Shown here: positions 34,187-44,864 of the stretch, piece by piece
Layout: each line of letters opens with the position of its first letter
Numbering within the stretch: position 1 is the stretch's first letter
From: Macrothele yani
Lineage: Eukaryota > Arthropoda > Arachnida > Araneae > Macrothelidae
DNA: 64,000 nt
Assembly: GCA_039090855.1 (NCBI GenBank)
Contig: CM077034.1
Location: forward strand, 8,448,984 to 8,512,983
Reading direction: 5' to 3'
Notes under the pieces: generated by a model
Seen by the model: the letters and a program-made list of their open reading frames with translations, nothing else
Told to the model about the DNA's origin: nothing
Databases searched by the model: none
Translations under genes and position numbers: made by a program

Positions 34187-35494
34187 GATTAAAACAAAGG
34201 AACGAAGATTGAACCGTCATCGATTAAAACAAAGGAACGAAGATTGAACCGTCATGGATTAAAACAAAGGAACGAAGATTGAACCGTCATGGATTAAAAC
34301 AAAGGAACGAAGATTGAACCGTCATCGATTAAAACAAAGGAACGAAGATTGAACCGTCATGGATTAAAACAAAGGAACGAAGATTGAACCGTCATCGATT
34401 AAAACAAAGGAACGAAGATTGAACCGTCATGGATTAAAACAAAGGAACGAAGATTGAACCGTCATCGATTAAAACAAAGGAACGAAGATTGAACCGTCAT
34501 GGATTAAAACAAAGGAACGAAGATTGAACCGTCATCGATTAAAACAAAGGAACGAAGATTGAACCGTCATCGATTAAAAACAAAGGAACGAGGATTGAAC
34601 CGTCATGGATTAAAACAAAGGAACGAAGATTGAACCGTCATCGATTAAAACAAAGGAACGAGGATTGAACCGTCATGGATTAAAACAAAGGAACGAAGAT
34701 TGAACCGTCATGGATTAAAACAAAGGAACGAAGATTGAACCGTCATCGATTAAAACAAAGGAACGAGGATTGAACCGTCATGGATTAAAACAAAGGAACG
34801 AAGATTGAACCGTCATCGATTAAAACAAAGGAACGAAGATTGAACCGTCATGGATTAAAACAAAGGAACGAAGATTGAACCGTCATCGATTAAAACAAAG
34901 GAACGAAGATTGAACCGTCATCGATTAAAACAAAGGAACGAAGATTGAACCGTCATGGATTAAAACAAAGGAACGAAGATTGAACCGTCATCGATTAAAA
35001 CAAAGGAACGAGGATTGAACCGTCATGGATTAAAACAAAGGAACGAAGATTGAACCGTCATCGATTAAAACAAAGGAACGAAGATTGAACCGTCATGGAT
35101 TAAAACAAAGGAACGAAGATTGAACCGTCATCGATTAAAACAAAGGAACGAAGATTGAACCGTCATCGATTAAAACAAAGGAACGAGGATTGAACCGTCA
35201 TGGATTAAAACAAAGGAACGAAGATTGAACCGTCATCGATTAAAACAAAGGAACGAGGATTGAACCGTCATGGATTAAAACAAAGGAACGAAGATTGAAC
35301 CGTCATCGATTAAAACAAAGGAACGAAGATTGAACCGTCATAGGTGCGTGTGCCACGGGAAACGAAGATTGAACCGTCATCGATTAAAACAAAGGAACGA
35401 AGATTGAACCGTCATAGGTGCTTGTGCCACGGGAAACGAAGATTGAACCGTCATCGATTAAAACAAAGGAACGAAGATAGAACCGTCATCGATT
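34187..35494. repeat. 35-bp minisatellite, about 37 copies
   Basis: The unit starts GATTAAAACAAAGGAACGA and ends GAACCGTCATC or ...CATG. The two variants alternate irregularly. Near 35340 and 35416 two units carry AGGTGCxTGTGCCACGGGAA in place of the first half. There is no spacer between units, so it is not a CRISPR array. The left flank is an LINE RT fragment and the right flank resumes with TTCAAAATATTTT, close to CCAAAATATTTT on the left. Confidence 0.95.
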
Positions 35495-35789
35495 CAAAAT
35501 ATTTTATTGCCAATTCAACTCTCCTTCAGCATGAGGTTCGGAAGTTTTAATCCTTTTAAAGTTCATAAATCATATTTTAAATGACGAATCTGAAATAGAG
35601 ATAATCACTTGCTACCTTTTTTATCTACATATTTGCCTTCGAATATCCATATGAAGACTTCTTCCATACCAGTTCAATGACTTCAGCTGCTGAAAATCTA
35701 CAATACCTTGGAGACCTCGTGAAAGAATGTGAGTAACATGTTGCAATTTTGGTATATATTTATAATATTGACGTTTTCCCGTGCTCAAT
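35495..35789. other. Non-coding stretch
   Basis: AT-rich sequence between the minisatellite and the LINE relic. No gene or repeat recognised. Confidence 0.5.
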
Positions 35790-36866
35790 TTTGTGATAAC
35801 GTGAGAAACAGTGAATTATATGTGACAACGGATTTGTTAACAATAGATAACATAGCCTCAATCTTGTTATTATTCATAGTGAAAGTTAAGTATGTATGAA
35901 GCAGGAGTTGGCCGCCCCGGTGGCTCAGTGGTCTAAGCGATGGCCTCTGATCACTCGTCCGAAAGAGGTCCGGGTTCGAATCCCGGTGAGGCATGGATGT
36001 TGTGTTTGTCTTACGGCACTGGCTCTCTCCCTTCCCTGGAACCAGTGACCCTAAATTAGGGACGGGGCGACTGCTTATAGCCTATTTGAGTTGCTCACGG
36101 TGGTCGTTAAACCTCCAATCAAAAAAAAAAAAAAAAGAAGCAGGAGTTGATTTTTAGAAAAAATCATAAATTTGGTTTTTGAAGTATTAATGATTAACTT
36201 ATTTCTGTTTAGCCAATCCAAAATATTTTGAGATTGGGCATTGATTATAAGGAGATCTTCATCCGTGTTATTAAATCTAGGGAACATAGTGATGCCGTCT
36301 GCATAGAGTAAAAGATCCATATCAATAATAGAAATAAAAATATCATTAATGTAGATATTAAAAAGAGAGAGCCAAAGATGGAGCTCTGAGGGACACCCAT
36401 TTTTACATATTGAAGTGAAGACTGACATTTTTACATTAGGTGGGCAATTTGAGTGTAATGTAATCTGTCAGATAAGTAACTTTTAAATGATCCCAATGTT
36501 GTAGAGTTTGTCTAACAGAATTTTATGGTTTAGGGTATAGCCTTTGATAAATCTAGGTATAGAGCAAATGTGTTTGAGTGTTGTTCAAAGTTAGATTGAA
36601 TTTTTGCTTGCAAATATAAGATAGCGGATTTAGTTGACTTTTCAGACTGAAAGCCATGTTGGTTCAAATGAAAAATATTGATTTTTTGTATATATGAAAT
36701 TACTCTGGTGTGAATCAGTCTCTCTAAAATTTTAGCGAATATCGACATGTTAGCGATAGGAGGACAGTTATTCACATCGTTTTTTGATCCTGATTTATGC
36801 ATTGGAGTAATTTTAGAGATTTTAAGAAGAGTAGGAAATTCACCCATTTGAAATACAGTATTGTAT
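35790..36866 (-). pseudogene. Non-LTR retrotransposon RT relic with SINE and Tc1 insertions
   Basis: Reading on minus from 36866: VYNTVFQMGEFPTLLKISKI, TPMHKSGSKNDVNNC (RT motif 1 'ITPIxKxGxxxxxxNYRPI'), ILERLIHTRV, FQSEKSTKSAILYL, LYLDLSKAIP. After a frame change come FNIYINDIF, LLLYADG (catalytic YADD decayed to YADG), NKLIINTSKTKFMIFSK and FTMNNNKIEAM. A SINE sits inside at 35911-36136. A Tc1 element sits at the 5' edge (36868). The family is a LINE with a Y-A-D-D type RT, different from the RTE copies. It is inactive. Confidence 0.8.
35911..36136 (+). mobile_element. tRNA-derived SINE, intact young copy
   Basis: Perfect 13-bp target-site duplication GAAGCAGGAGTTG at 35898-35910 and 36137-36149. 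It has a tRNA-like head with GTGGCTCAGTGGTCTAAG (A box) and GGTTCGAATCC (B box), the same body as the copies at 2.6-3.4 kb, and a 16-A tail. It lies in the antisense direction inside the LINE relic. The perfect duplication suggests recent insertion. Confidence 0.95.
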
Positions 36867-36867
36867 A

Positions 36868-38047
36868 CACTATCTACCAACAAGTAAGTGGACACCTATG
36901 ATAGCAAAGGAAAACGAAGTTTATTCACGTTCAATAGTTGGTGGAGCCTCCACGAGCGGCGATTACAGCTGCGCATACTCTCAACCAGGCGTTGTACGAC
37001 GGCTAGCGGTATTTTCTTCCACTCGGCTTGGAGAAGACAGGTCAGTTCCTTCACCGATTTCGGACCCTTAAGTTGAAGCTCCAACTCGTCCCAGAGGTGC
37101 TCGATAGGGTTAAGGTCCGGGGCCAGTCCATTCGATTAACCCCATTTTCACCATACCAAGCCATGGTGGACCTCGCAACATGACAGGAGGCATTGTCATC
37201 CTGAAAGTAACATGAGTCCACCCCGTAAAACTGCCACAACGTAGGAAGCGCATGGTCATCCAAAATGGTGCAGTAGGTCTCGGCGTTGAGTCTACCAGGA
37301 ATTGCGACCAAGGGTCCCGTGCCATACCAGGAGAAACACCCCCATAGCATAATTCCACCGCCGCCGAACTTCACAATTGGCACAATACATTCCTGCAGGA
37401 GGCGTTCTCCAGGCAGACGCCAAACCCAGAACCTTCCATCCGAACGGTAGAGGGTGAACCTTGATTCGTCGCTCCAGAGAACCTGTTTCCACTGTTCAAC
37501 GGTCCACTGTCGAGGTTCTTTGCACCACGTTAGCCGAGCAGCGCTATTGGACTTGGTGATCAAAGGCTTGTGGGTGGCAGCACGTCCATGATAACCGAGC
37601 AGATGGGCTTCCTTACGGATGGTATTCATCGAAAGAACACTCTCGGATGCCTGTTGAAACTCCTCGCGGATGTGGCCCATCGATTTGGTGCGGTTCTTCC
37701 GAATTTCTCTGGCCAGCACCCGTCGGTCTCTAACTCCCAGTTTTGTGGGTCTGCAGGGTCGGGGCGCATTCCGACAGTCACCTCTCATCTTCCACTTGCC
37801 AATCACGTAGGCCACTGTCGATTTTGGGTACTTCAACTCGCTGGATATGTCATCGGCCATTTCTGTGATACCCGACGATTACACCTTTCTCGAAATCAGA
37901 GAGCTCCGAACTGCGTAGCATCTTGCATGCGACTGGTTGCGTTGTTGTTTCCCACACGATATTTAACGGGGGCGGGTGGGACGTGTATCAGGACCGCAGA
38001 TATCGTCGATTGCAGGGGTGTACAATTGCTTGTTGGTAGATAGCGTG
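36868..38047 (-). mobile_element. Tc1-like transposon, 1180 bp
   Basis: Terminal inverted repeats CACTATCTACCAACAAG (left, 36868) and, on the complementary strand, CACGCTATCTACCAACAAG (right, ending 38047) lie next to TA dinucleotides at 36866-36867 and 38048-38049. It encloses one transposase reading on minus. The length fits non-composite Tc1 elements. It sits at the 5' edge of the LINE relic. Confidence 0.88.
36930..37921 (-). pseudogene. Tc1 transposase with two frameshifts
   Basis: The likely start at 37921 gives [16 protein letters not shown] (first helix-turn-helix). One base is out of frame before [20 protein letters not shown]. The long middle frame (37860-37051) has [29 protein letters not shown] (first catalytic D), [15 protein letters not shown] and [12 protein letters not shown] (second D). 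A second frameshift near 37130 leads to [15 protein letters not shown] (catalytic E) and VVQRLVESM. All catalytic residues are present; spacing between the second D and E is about 34 if the shift is a single base. Confidence 0.88.
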
Positions 38048-38049
38048 TA

Positions 38050-38815
38050 AGTAAGAAGGGTTCCACAATTAGAGATGAGTTCGGGCTCAATTTTCGGAGC
38101 CCGGGCACGGCCCGCTTTCTTTGATTACATGTGTTTACTGAGCCCGGGCCCGGATTCTTGGGAAATTTTGCTTATCAAGGGTTGCATTCATGCATTATAC
38201 ACTGGCCAAAGATGGGGGATTTAAAAAAAATTATAAAAGGCTTGAGAAATGCTGGTATAAAACCAAGCATCAGATGTGGCTGTCACGTGTATTTCTTAAA
38301 CCAATCAGATGAAACCCGTCTCCGCGGAAGAATGAAAAATCCTTTTTGTGTGTAGAATGAAAACATCACTAAATTCTTCAAAACTTTACATGAAGGGGCA
38401 GATTGGGCAGACCATACGAGGCCGGGAATTTTAGTCTTACGCTCCGCTATAAACAAACACCTACCTACATGGAAACACCATATAAATTCCCTTGTGAGAA
38501 AAATTTTTTATTTGATCCTGGATGAAAGACAAATTCTGAAATATGCATTATTAAAACGAATGCATAAATTTTAGCAATTTAATGGTAAAATAATTTTTAA
38601 AATCCTCTCACGTGATTGAATGTAGCATGAAACGCTCACAGAATGTGCTGTTGTTCCAGATAATTCCTTTCCATTAAAAAGTTCGGTTTCTAAAAAGAAA
38701 AAAAAGAAAAAAATCTGTTGAAGACCCCAGTTAAAATTAAAGGGATACAAAGATCATTTTGATAGTTGAAATGTGAACATGCCACATAACAATTTTCCTC
38801 CGCAATTAGTTTTTA
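38050..38815. other. Non-coding, possible hAT-like terminus
   Basis: No gene supported. Near 38082-38160 the words TTCGGGCTCAATTTTCGG and GAGCCCGGGCCCGG recall the GGGCTCGG-rich segment of the macrosatellite units (for example 51166-51205). This may be a terminal piece of a hAT-type element, but no target duplication was found. The frame at 38131-38355 has no recognised domain. Confidence 0.4.
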
Positions 38816-38847
38816 TACACTGAGTGGCCACTTTATTATGACCAGCC

Positions 38848-38958
38848 CCTGAGTACTTCGTTGGGCCACCTTTTGCCTTTAATACTGCGTTGATTCTTCG
38901 TGGCATGGACTCCACGAGATGTTGATAGGTGGTTTGTGGAATCTGAGACCATTGTTAA
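38848..38958 (-). pseudogene. Transposase C-terminal fragment
   Basis: The minus strand reads WSQIPQTTYQHLVESMPRRI then NAVLKAKGGPTKYSG, the conserved tail of Tc1-type transposases, next to the left inverted repeat. It begins right at the inserted tRNA-like array. Confidence 0.75.
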
Positions 38959-38970
38959 CATGTTCATATT

Positions 38971-40670
38971 ATGAAAGAAATACGGATTACGCCATATAAT
39001 ACAAATTTTTTGAAGATGACAATCCGATTTTTGGCGTAAATGTGACAAGGATAGTAAGTCAGATAATATCAGAAAACTTGAAAATTTTCATCGTCCTGGA
39101 GCGGGACTCGAACCCGCGTCTCCCAGATGGCGCCCGGGTATGCTAACCACTACACCACCCAGAACGACCAAGTTTCAAGTTTCCGATCAATTTGAATTTA
39201 ACCATCACAGGATTCGCTAGTCGAAGCAACCGGCATTCATGTTTAGCGAATCTGGAGGTTAAGAATCTTATCCCGTGTTTGCCCGGAGAAGCAGATAAAT
39301 CATGAAAGAAATACGGGATTACGCCATATAATACAAATTTTGAAGATGATAATCCGATTTTTGGCGTCAATGGGACAAGGATGGTAAGTCAGATAATATC
39401 CGAAAACTTGAAAATTTTCATCGTCCTGGAGCGGGACTCGAACCCGCGTCTTCCAGAAAACGCCCGAGTATGCTAACCACTACACCACCCAGAACGACCA
39501 AGTTTCAAGTTTCCGATCAATTTGAATTTAAATGTGGTGTAGTGGTTAGCATACCCGGGCGTTTTCTGGGAGACGCGGGTTCGAGTCCCGCTCCAGGACG
39601 ATGAAAATTTTTTCAAGTTTTCGGATATTATCCTTGTCACATTTACGCCAAAAATCGGATTGTCATCTTCAAAATTTGTATTATATGGCGTAATCCCGTA
39701 TTTCTTTCATGATTTATCTGCTTTTCCGGGCAGACACGGGATAAGATTCTTAACCTCCAGATTCGCTAAACATGAATGCCGGTTGCTTCGACTAGCGAAT
39801 CCTGTGATGGTTTTATTCAAATTGATCGGAAACTTGAAACCTGGTCGTTCTGGGTGGTGTAGTGGTTAGCATACCTAGGCGTTTTCTGGGAGACGCGGGT
39901 TCGAGTCCCGCTCCGGGACGATGAAAATTTTCAAGTTTTCGGATGTTATCTGACTTACCATCCTTGTCACATTTACGCCAAAAATCGGATTGTCATCTTC
40001 AAAATTTGTATTATATGGCGTAATCCCGTATTTCTTTCATGATTTATCTGCTTCTCCGGGCAAACACGGGAGAAGATTCTTAACCTCCAGATTCGCTAAA
40101 CATGAATGCCGGTTGCTTCGACTAGCGAATCCTGTGATGGTTAAATTCAAATTGATCGGAAACTTCAGACTTGGTCGTTCTGAATGGTGTAGTGGTTAGC
40201 ATACTCGGGCGTTTTCTGGGTGACGCGGTTCGAGTCCCGCTCCAGGACGATGAAAATTTTCAAGTTTTCGGATATTATCTGACTTACCATCCTTATCACA
40301 TTTACGCCAAAAATCGGATTGTCATCTTCAAAATTTGTATTATATGGCGTAATCCCGTATTTCTTTCATGATTTATCTGCTTCTCCGGGCAAACACGGGA
40401 TAAGATTCTTAACCTCCAGATTCGCTAAACATGAATGCCGGTTGCTTCGACTAGCGAATCCTGTGATGGTTAAATTCAAATTGATCGGAAACTTCAGACT
40501 TGGTCGTTCTGAATGGTGTAGTGGTTAGCATACTCGGGCGTTTTCTGGGTGACGCGGTTCGAGTCCCGCTCCAGGACGATGAAAATTTTTTCAAGTTTTC
40601 GGATATTATCTGACTTACCATCCTTGTCACATTTACGCCAAAAATCAGATTTTCATCTTCAAAAATTTGT
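38971..40670. repeat. Inverted array of 330-bp tRNA-like units, with 11-bp target duplication
   Basis: ATGTTCATATT occurs at 38960-38970 and 40671-40681, immediately flanking the insert. Inside are about five units of 329-330 bp. The first part (38971 to about 39533) is in minus orientation and the rest in plus. tRNA-like modules lie at 39093-39165 and 39423-39495 (minus), and at 39535-39599 (partial), 39847-39919, 40177-40248 and 40506-40577 (plus). Full modules pair GTTCTGG with CCAGGAC, with GTGGTGTAGTGG A box and GGTTCGAGTCCC B box. Position 33 is not U in the best alignment, so they are tRNA-derived rather than genes. The arms could form a hairpin of over 500 bp. Confidence 0.85.
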
Positions 40671-40681
40671 ATGTTCATATT

Positions 40682-41399
40682 AACTTGATAAATATTGCGT
40701 GGGTGAGTTGCTAAGTCTTGTATGGTTGAAAATGATAGTAATTAACACGTAATAACCAAATGATAATAATTGTATGTAAATATGTCTAAGAAACTTTTAT
40801 TCTTCTCTTCCATTTGATTCCCTGCTGAGGCTGTCCTTAAGCTGTGCTATGCTTCCTCGCTGTTCCTTTCATTCCTCACAGCCTCGCATGGGGCAATTCA
40901 CTTCCTCGTCGTACTTTTTGCGACCGCTCGCTTCCTAAACCTCGAGACAACTGTCTTCTCGCCTCCTTCTCCCCTATCTTCCCAAAATGCCGTAAAGCAT
41001 ATCCTAAAGTTCCCCGTGAGAAACAACCATACCGCCCTCGGTAAATCTCAAGCCTCAAAGTAAAATGTGAGGGGCTAGTGCATTTGTCGGTGGCATTGCA
41101 ATTGAAATCTGTAAAGCATCAAAAGAGGTGCGATAGAGTTAATCTCCATTCAACATGCAAAGTGCGAATACTAAGCATAGACAAAATGTCGTCTTAGTAA
41201 ATAACCGTGCATCCGGTGTCTAATGGGACTCTGATTCTGAGAAATTTCTCTCACGCTTTGAGGAAAAAAAGGAAGTGGAGCACGAGATGGAGTAAAAATT
41301 GTATTTTGAAATTTTATATGAAATCCTAAAACCCCGTATAAAATCTCTGTAACATCATGCTTGATGAATAGCACTTTCCAGGAGTGTGAGATTGCAGGG
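40682..41399. other. Unassigned sequence inside the Tc1-like element
   Basis: It interrupts the transposase between RAIRQLDP (41400) and the C-terminal fragment at 38958. The frame at 40844-41044 (+) has no domain. No ends or duplications could be defined, so I cannot say what was inserted. Confidence 0.4.
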
Positions 41400-42295
41400 T
41401 TATGGATCCAGCTGTCTGATGGCTCGTTCTACTTCATGCCACAAATTCTCAATGGGGTTTAGATCTGGGGATTGTGGGGGCCACCTAAGCAAAATAAACT
41501 CATTGGCATGTTCCTGAAACCAATCCTGTACAATACGAGCACTATGGCAGGACGCATTATCTTGTTGAAAGTAGCCTCCGCCATTGGGATAAACCATCCA
41601 CATGACAGGATGCACTTGGTCCGCAACGATGTTTAGATATGATGTGCCAGTCAGAGGTTGATCAACACGAATTAAAGAGCCCAAAGCATGCCAGGAAAGC
41701 AGTCTCCAAACCATAACGTTGCCTCCACCAGCTTGAAGGGTTGTAGCAATGCATTTGGGGTCCATGCTTTCGTGCTGTTTCCGACAAATTCTCACTCGGG
41801 CATCGGCATGGTGCAACTGAAAACGTGATTCATCGGACCACATAATTTGTTTCCAATTATCGACTGTCCAATCCTTGTGCGAACTGGAGACGTTTTCTCT
41901 TGTTAACTGCAGACAGCAAAGGTGTTCGAACAGGCCTTCGGCTGCCATATCCCATCCGATGCAGTGTACGGCGAACAGTGCGTGCAGAGATCATTTGAGG
42001 GGATCCTTGATTAAGATGGTCTGTAATTTGCTGCACTGTTGCCCTTCTGTTACCAGTCTGGGCACTCTCCGTTCCGCCCGAGCAGTCACTAGTCGATGAC
42101 GACCACACGTTGCACGTAGAGACCCAGTTTTTTTTGGCTGACAGTCCAGTCTTTAGACACTTTAACAACAGCTGCTCTGGAACATTTCACGAATGCGGCG
42201 GTTTCGGGGATATTCGCACCATGGCTCCGAGCTCCTACAATCATCCCACGTTGAAAGACCGTCAAATCGCATTTTTTACCCATCTCGTCACCCAA
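41400..42295 (-). pseudogene. Tc1/mariner transposase, DD36E spacing, frameshifted
   Basis: Three overlapping minus frames give one protein. MGKKCDLTVFQRGMIVGARS at the start is the first helix-turn-helix. ATVQQITDHLNQGSPQMISA then RTVRRTLHRMGYGSRRPV is the second helix-turn-helix. WTVDNWKQIMWSDESRFQ follows (first catalytic D), then GYFQQDNASCHSARIV (second D) and PPQSPDLNPIENLWHEVE (E). I count 36 residues between the second D and the E, the spacing of the DD36E group rather than DD34E. Two frameshifts (near 42100 and 41900) and loss of the adjoining C-terminus make it inactive. Confidence 0.85.
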
Positions 42296-42432
42296 AAATC
42301 ACTTCTACTACTGTCGCAAGCCCTAAGCTTTCCTTTTTATACTAGCCTCGCCCTCTGGCGGCAACAGCGTGCAGCCATAGCTCATTTGCTTAAAACTGTA
42401 AGGTGGTGATAATAAATTAGCCACTCAGTGTA

Positions 42433-43059
42433 TTTACTAGGTAATTGATCGCCTACTGCAGAGTGGCCTGCTTGAGTTGATGCCTTTTGTTTTTAAATTT
42501 ACTATTATTTTGGACCAACGAGCCACCACTTTAACCAAAGCACCAGTAATGGAAAACTGTTTTTCCTTTAAGATAAATTTAGAAGAGACAAGAATTTCGG
42601 AATATATCTAAGAGAGAATCGCTCTGTGATCTGCATCATTTTGCGGATAAGAGGGTCGGGATGTTGAGCCGACACAATGGTTAATAGTGTATCCTTGAAA
42701 ATTACAAAAGGAGGATAGGGCAGACAAATGACCCTAGGCTCCAAGTTCAACAAAATACCTCTAACAGTAGGTAGCTTTAGCTCAATTAATTTATAACAGC
42801 ATGCATGGTAGGATGGAACTTTTCTCATAGAATTTTGCTTTGTCATTTCAGAGTAAACACCCAAGCGACAGAAAGAAAGAAAGAAAGATGAAAAAGAAAG
42901 AAAGTTTCCTTCTAAGGAAATTATTTTCCCCGAAAGAAATAAAGGTCAGATGAAGTTAACGATTAGTATTCATAAATATTAAATAATTATACGCCCGTTC
43001 CGAAAAATCCAGACAAAAAGAATACGAGAAAGTGGGTCATTTCTCGAATGGTAGATCTA
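42433..43059. other. Non-coding stretch with a GAAA microsatellite
   Basis: A minus frame at 42568-42864 (98 codons) has no domain I recognise. A GAAA-rich microsatellite lies at 42868-42905. The macrosatellite begins around 43060, where sequence matching 48900, 51780, 57650, 60425 and 63280 starts. Confidence 0.5.
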
Positions 43060-43167
43060 TTGTTTCGTTGCTTCACAAAAAATAAATAAATAAATGAACG
43101 AAAATTAGAATCAAATCGTGTTTTTAATCAATGCAATAGCAAAACGTAAACCCATAAAACGACCACA

Positions 43168-43217
43168 TGGACCTTCCGCGTGTTAGGCGGATGTGATAAC
43201 CACTACACCACAGGTAC
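43168..43217 (-). pseudogene. tRNA-Val relic, 3' half missing
   Basis: The D-arm and anticodon arm (GTGGTGTAGTGGTTATCACA and CCGCCTAACACGCGG) are present. The T-arm and 3' acceptor strand are replaced by CCATGTGGTC on the minus strand. It is the leftmost, most diverged unit. Confidence 0.8.
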
Positions 43218-44864
43218 ACACGTATGTACCTGAACTACTGCTGGATAAGAGCTAGCGCCTTCTATCGAGCTTGAGAACGTCGCCGCCTCGTTCTATCGAG
43301 CTAGGACGTGGCTGAAAAAACTTATTTTCTAACAAAATCAGGAGCGCCGACTTTTCCAAATTGCTGGGTGTGAGACATGGCAGGAACATGTCTTTTCCAG
43401 TGTCAGGAGGAAAATAGTGGGGGGATAAACTACGAAATTCGACGTATATTTTAAAACGCAGTTGTAATTGCTCCGCACCAAATGAACAAGGAAACAGAAA
43501 TATTCTTTCGCTGAATATTAATATTTTAAATAAATAAAATTCAGCCTGCGATTTTATAAAAATATCCACGGAGATTTTATTTCCAAAGTTTAGTAAAAAA
43601 ATATAAGAAATTAGCTGAGTTACTCAAACAAAGAACAAGAAGGGCAAAAAATAAATAGTTAAATAAATTCGATAGACAGGGGAGGATTGGCGATCGCAAA
43701 AAGGCGCGGGAAAAATTTTGCAAATGGGCCCTTTCAGTCGTAGTTCTGCAGTACTATTGTATCACAACTGAAAATCACTTTTTTTATTTAGGAAACAAAA
43801 CAAAACGTACAGTTACTCTGGAAACAGTGGTAAGCATAGTACTAGGGGGTTAAAAAGTACACCCGTCATCCTTCAATTGAAGTGGGTGTTGCGAAAAAAA
43901 TTTCATCGGCCAATGTCAATACCTTACTGCTGAAAAATTGCACTGCAATTTTTCTGTTGTGGACAATCACAGTTAGAAATTTCAAGATATTTAAATATCG
44001 TAGCAAACTCACTTAATCGACGTGGAAAAAGCAAATGACCAGGTTTAAATAACTAGTTTAGATAGTTATGTATGCAATTGCGCTGGGGAAACTTCTAATT
44101 TTGGACACACTCAATATTTATATTTGTTTAAATTTTTCGCTTAAGAACGCTGAAGTAAGAACATTAATTTTTTTTTAAAAAACAAGTTGCTTAAATAGCC
44201 TTTTCATGTTTGACCGATCGTTAAATAATCTTGATTTTCATACCTTTGAGCTTCCAGTTCTTAAATTTTCACCGAAGTGGGCTGAAATTCCAGTAAATAT
44301 TTGGGGGAGAGAGAGAGAGAACTGCTACTACCAAAATTGTGCTGGAGTTGAACCAAAAATCCTTTCTCATAAATAATGATTTTTAAATTTAAATAAATGA
44401 AAAAAAAAATACAGAACTTATACACTGTAAAATTTTCTATTTGTACTGCAACTTTGTATTTTTTCTATTGTGGGCAATCACAATTAGAAATTTAAAGATT
44501 TCTAAATATCGTGAGGAGCAGATTCTTCATTTAGTGATCATATATTCGTATGTGTTTCAATTACAAAACGTGCTTTAATGCTGCGGTTATGTATTGTAAA
44601 GAGTAAAGACGCCTTACTAAATAAAGTAAACAAAACATTTCGCAACTTCATGTTGAAATGATATCTCCGTAAATGCCTTCATCTGCAGCATTTGTCAGTT
44701 ATCACAAATAGCGTAGGCTGCGAAGGTTGAACATTTCGGGGGCAAGCGATCGTATATGAACACCCCCGCTAATAATCTTACAGTTACTTTAAATTTAGTT
44801 CATGCTATTATTAGCTTTCACTCTGAATTCTGTGTTGTCATATAGTGGATAGTACATCCCATAA

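Larger units (their letters stand above)
38818..42430 (-). mobile_element. Tc1/mariner-like element with DD36E-spaced transposase, interrupted
   Basis: The left end CACTGAGTGGCCACTTTATT and the right end, on the complementary strand, CACTGAGTGGCTAATTTATT match with three or four differences over 27 bp. Both abut TA (38816-38817 and 42431-42432). The left end is followed by the transposase C-terminus (38848-38958, minus) and the right part holds the rest (41400-42295). Between them lie a tRNA-like inverted array (38971-40670) and 0.7 kb of unassigned sequence. I read it as one element split by later insertions; two adjacent half-elements are also possible. Confidence 0.65.

Noticed and set aside
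34187..35494. CRISPR-like array of 35-bp repeats
   Set aside because: There are no unique spacers between repeats and the setting is a eukaryotic repeat region with no cas genes.
39093..40577. Six functional tRNA genes
   Set aside because: The modules fold as tRNAs but lack U33 in the best alignment, some have lost a T-arm base, and they are embedded in 330-bp mobile or tandem units; I treat them as tRNA-derived repeats.
42568..42864. 98-codon minus-strand gene
   Set aside because: No recognisable family; it lies between a transposon end and a macrosatellite. It could be a retrotransposon scrap, but I cannot support it.
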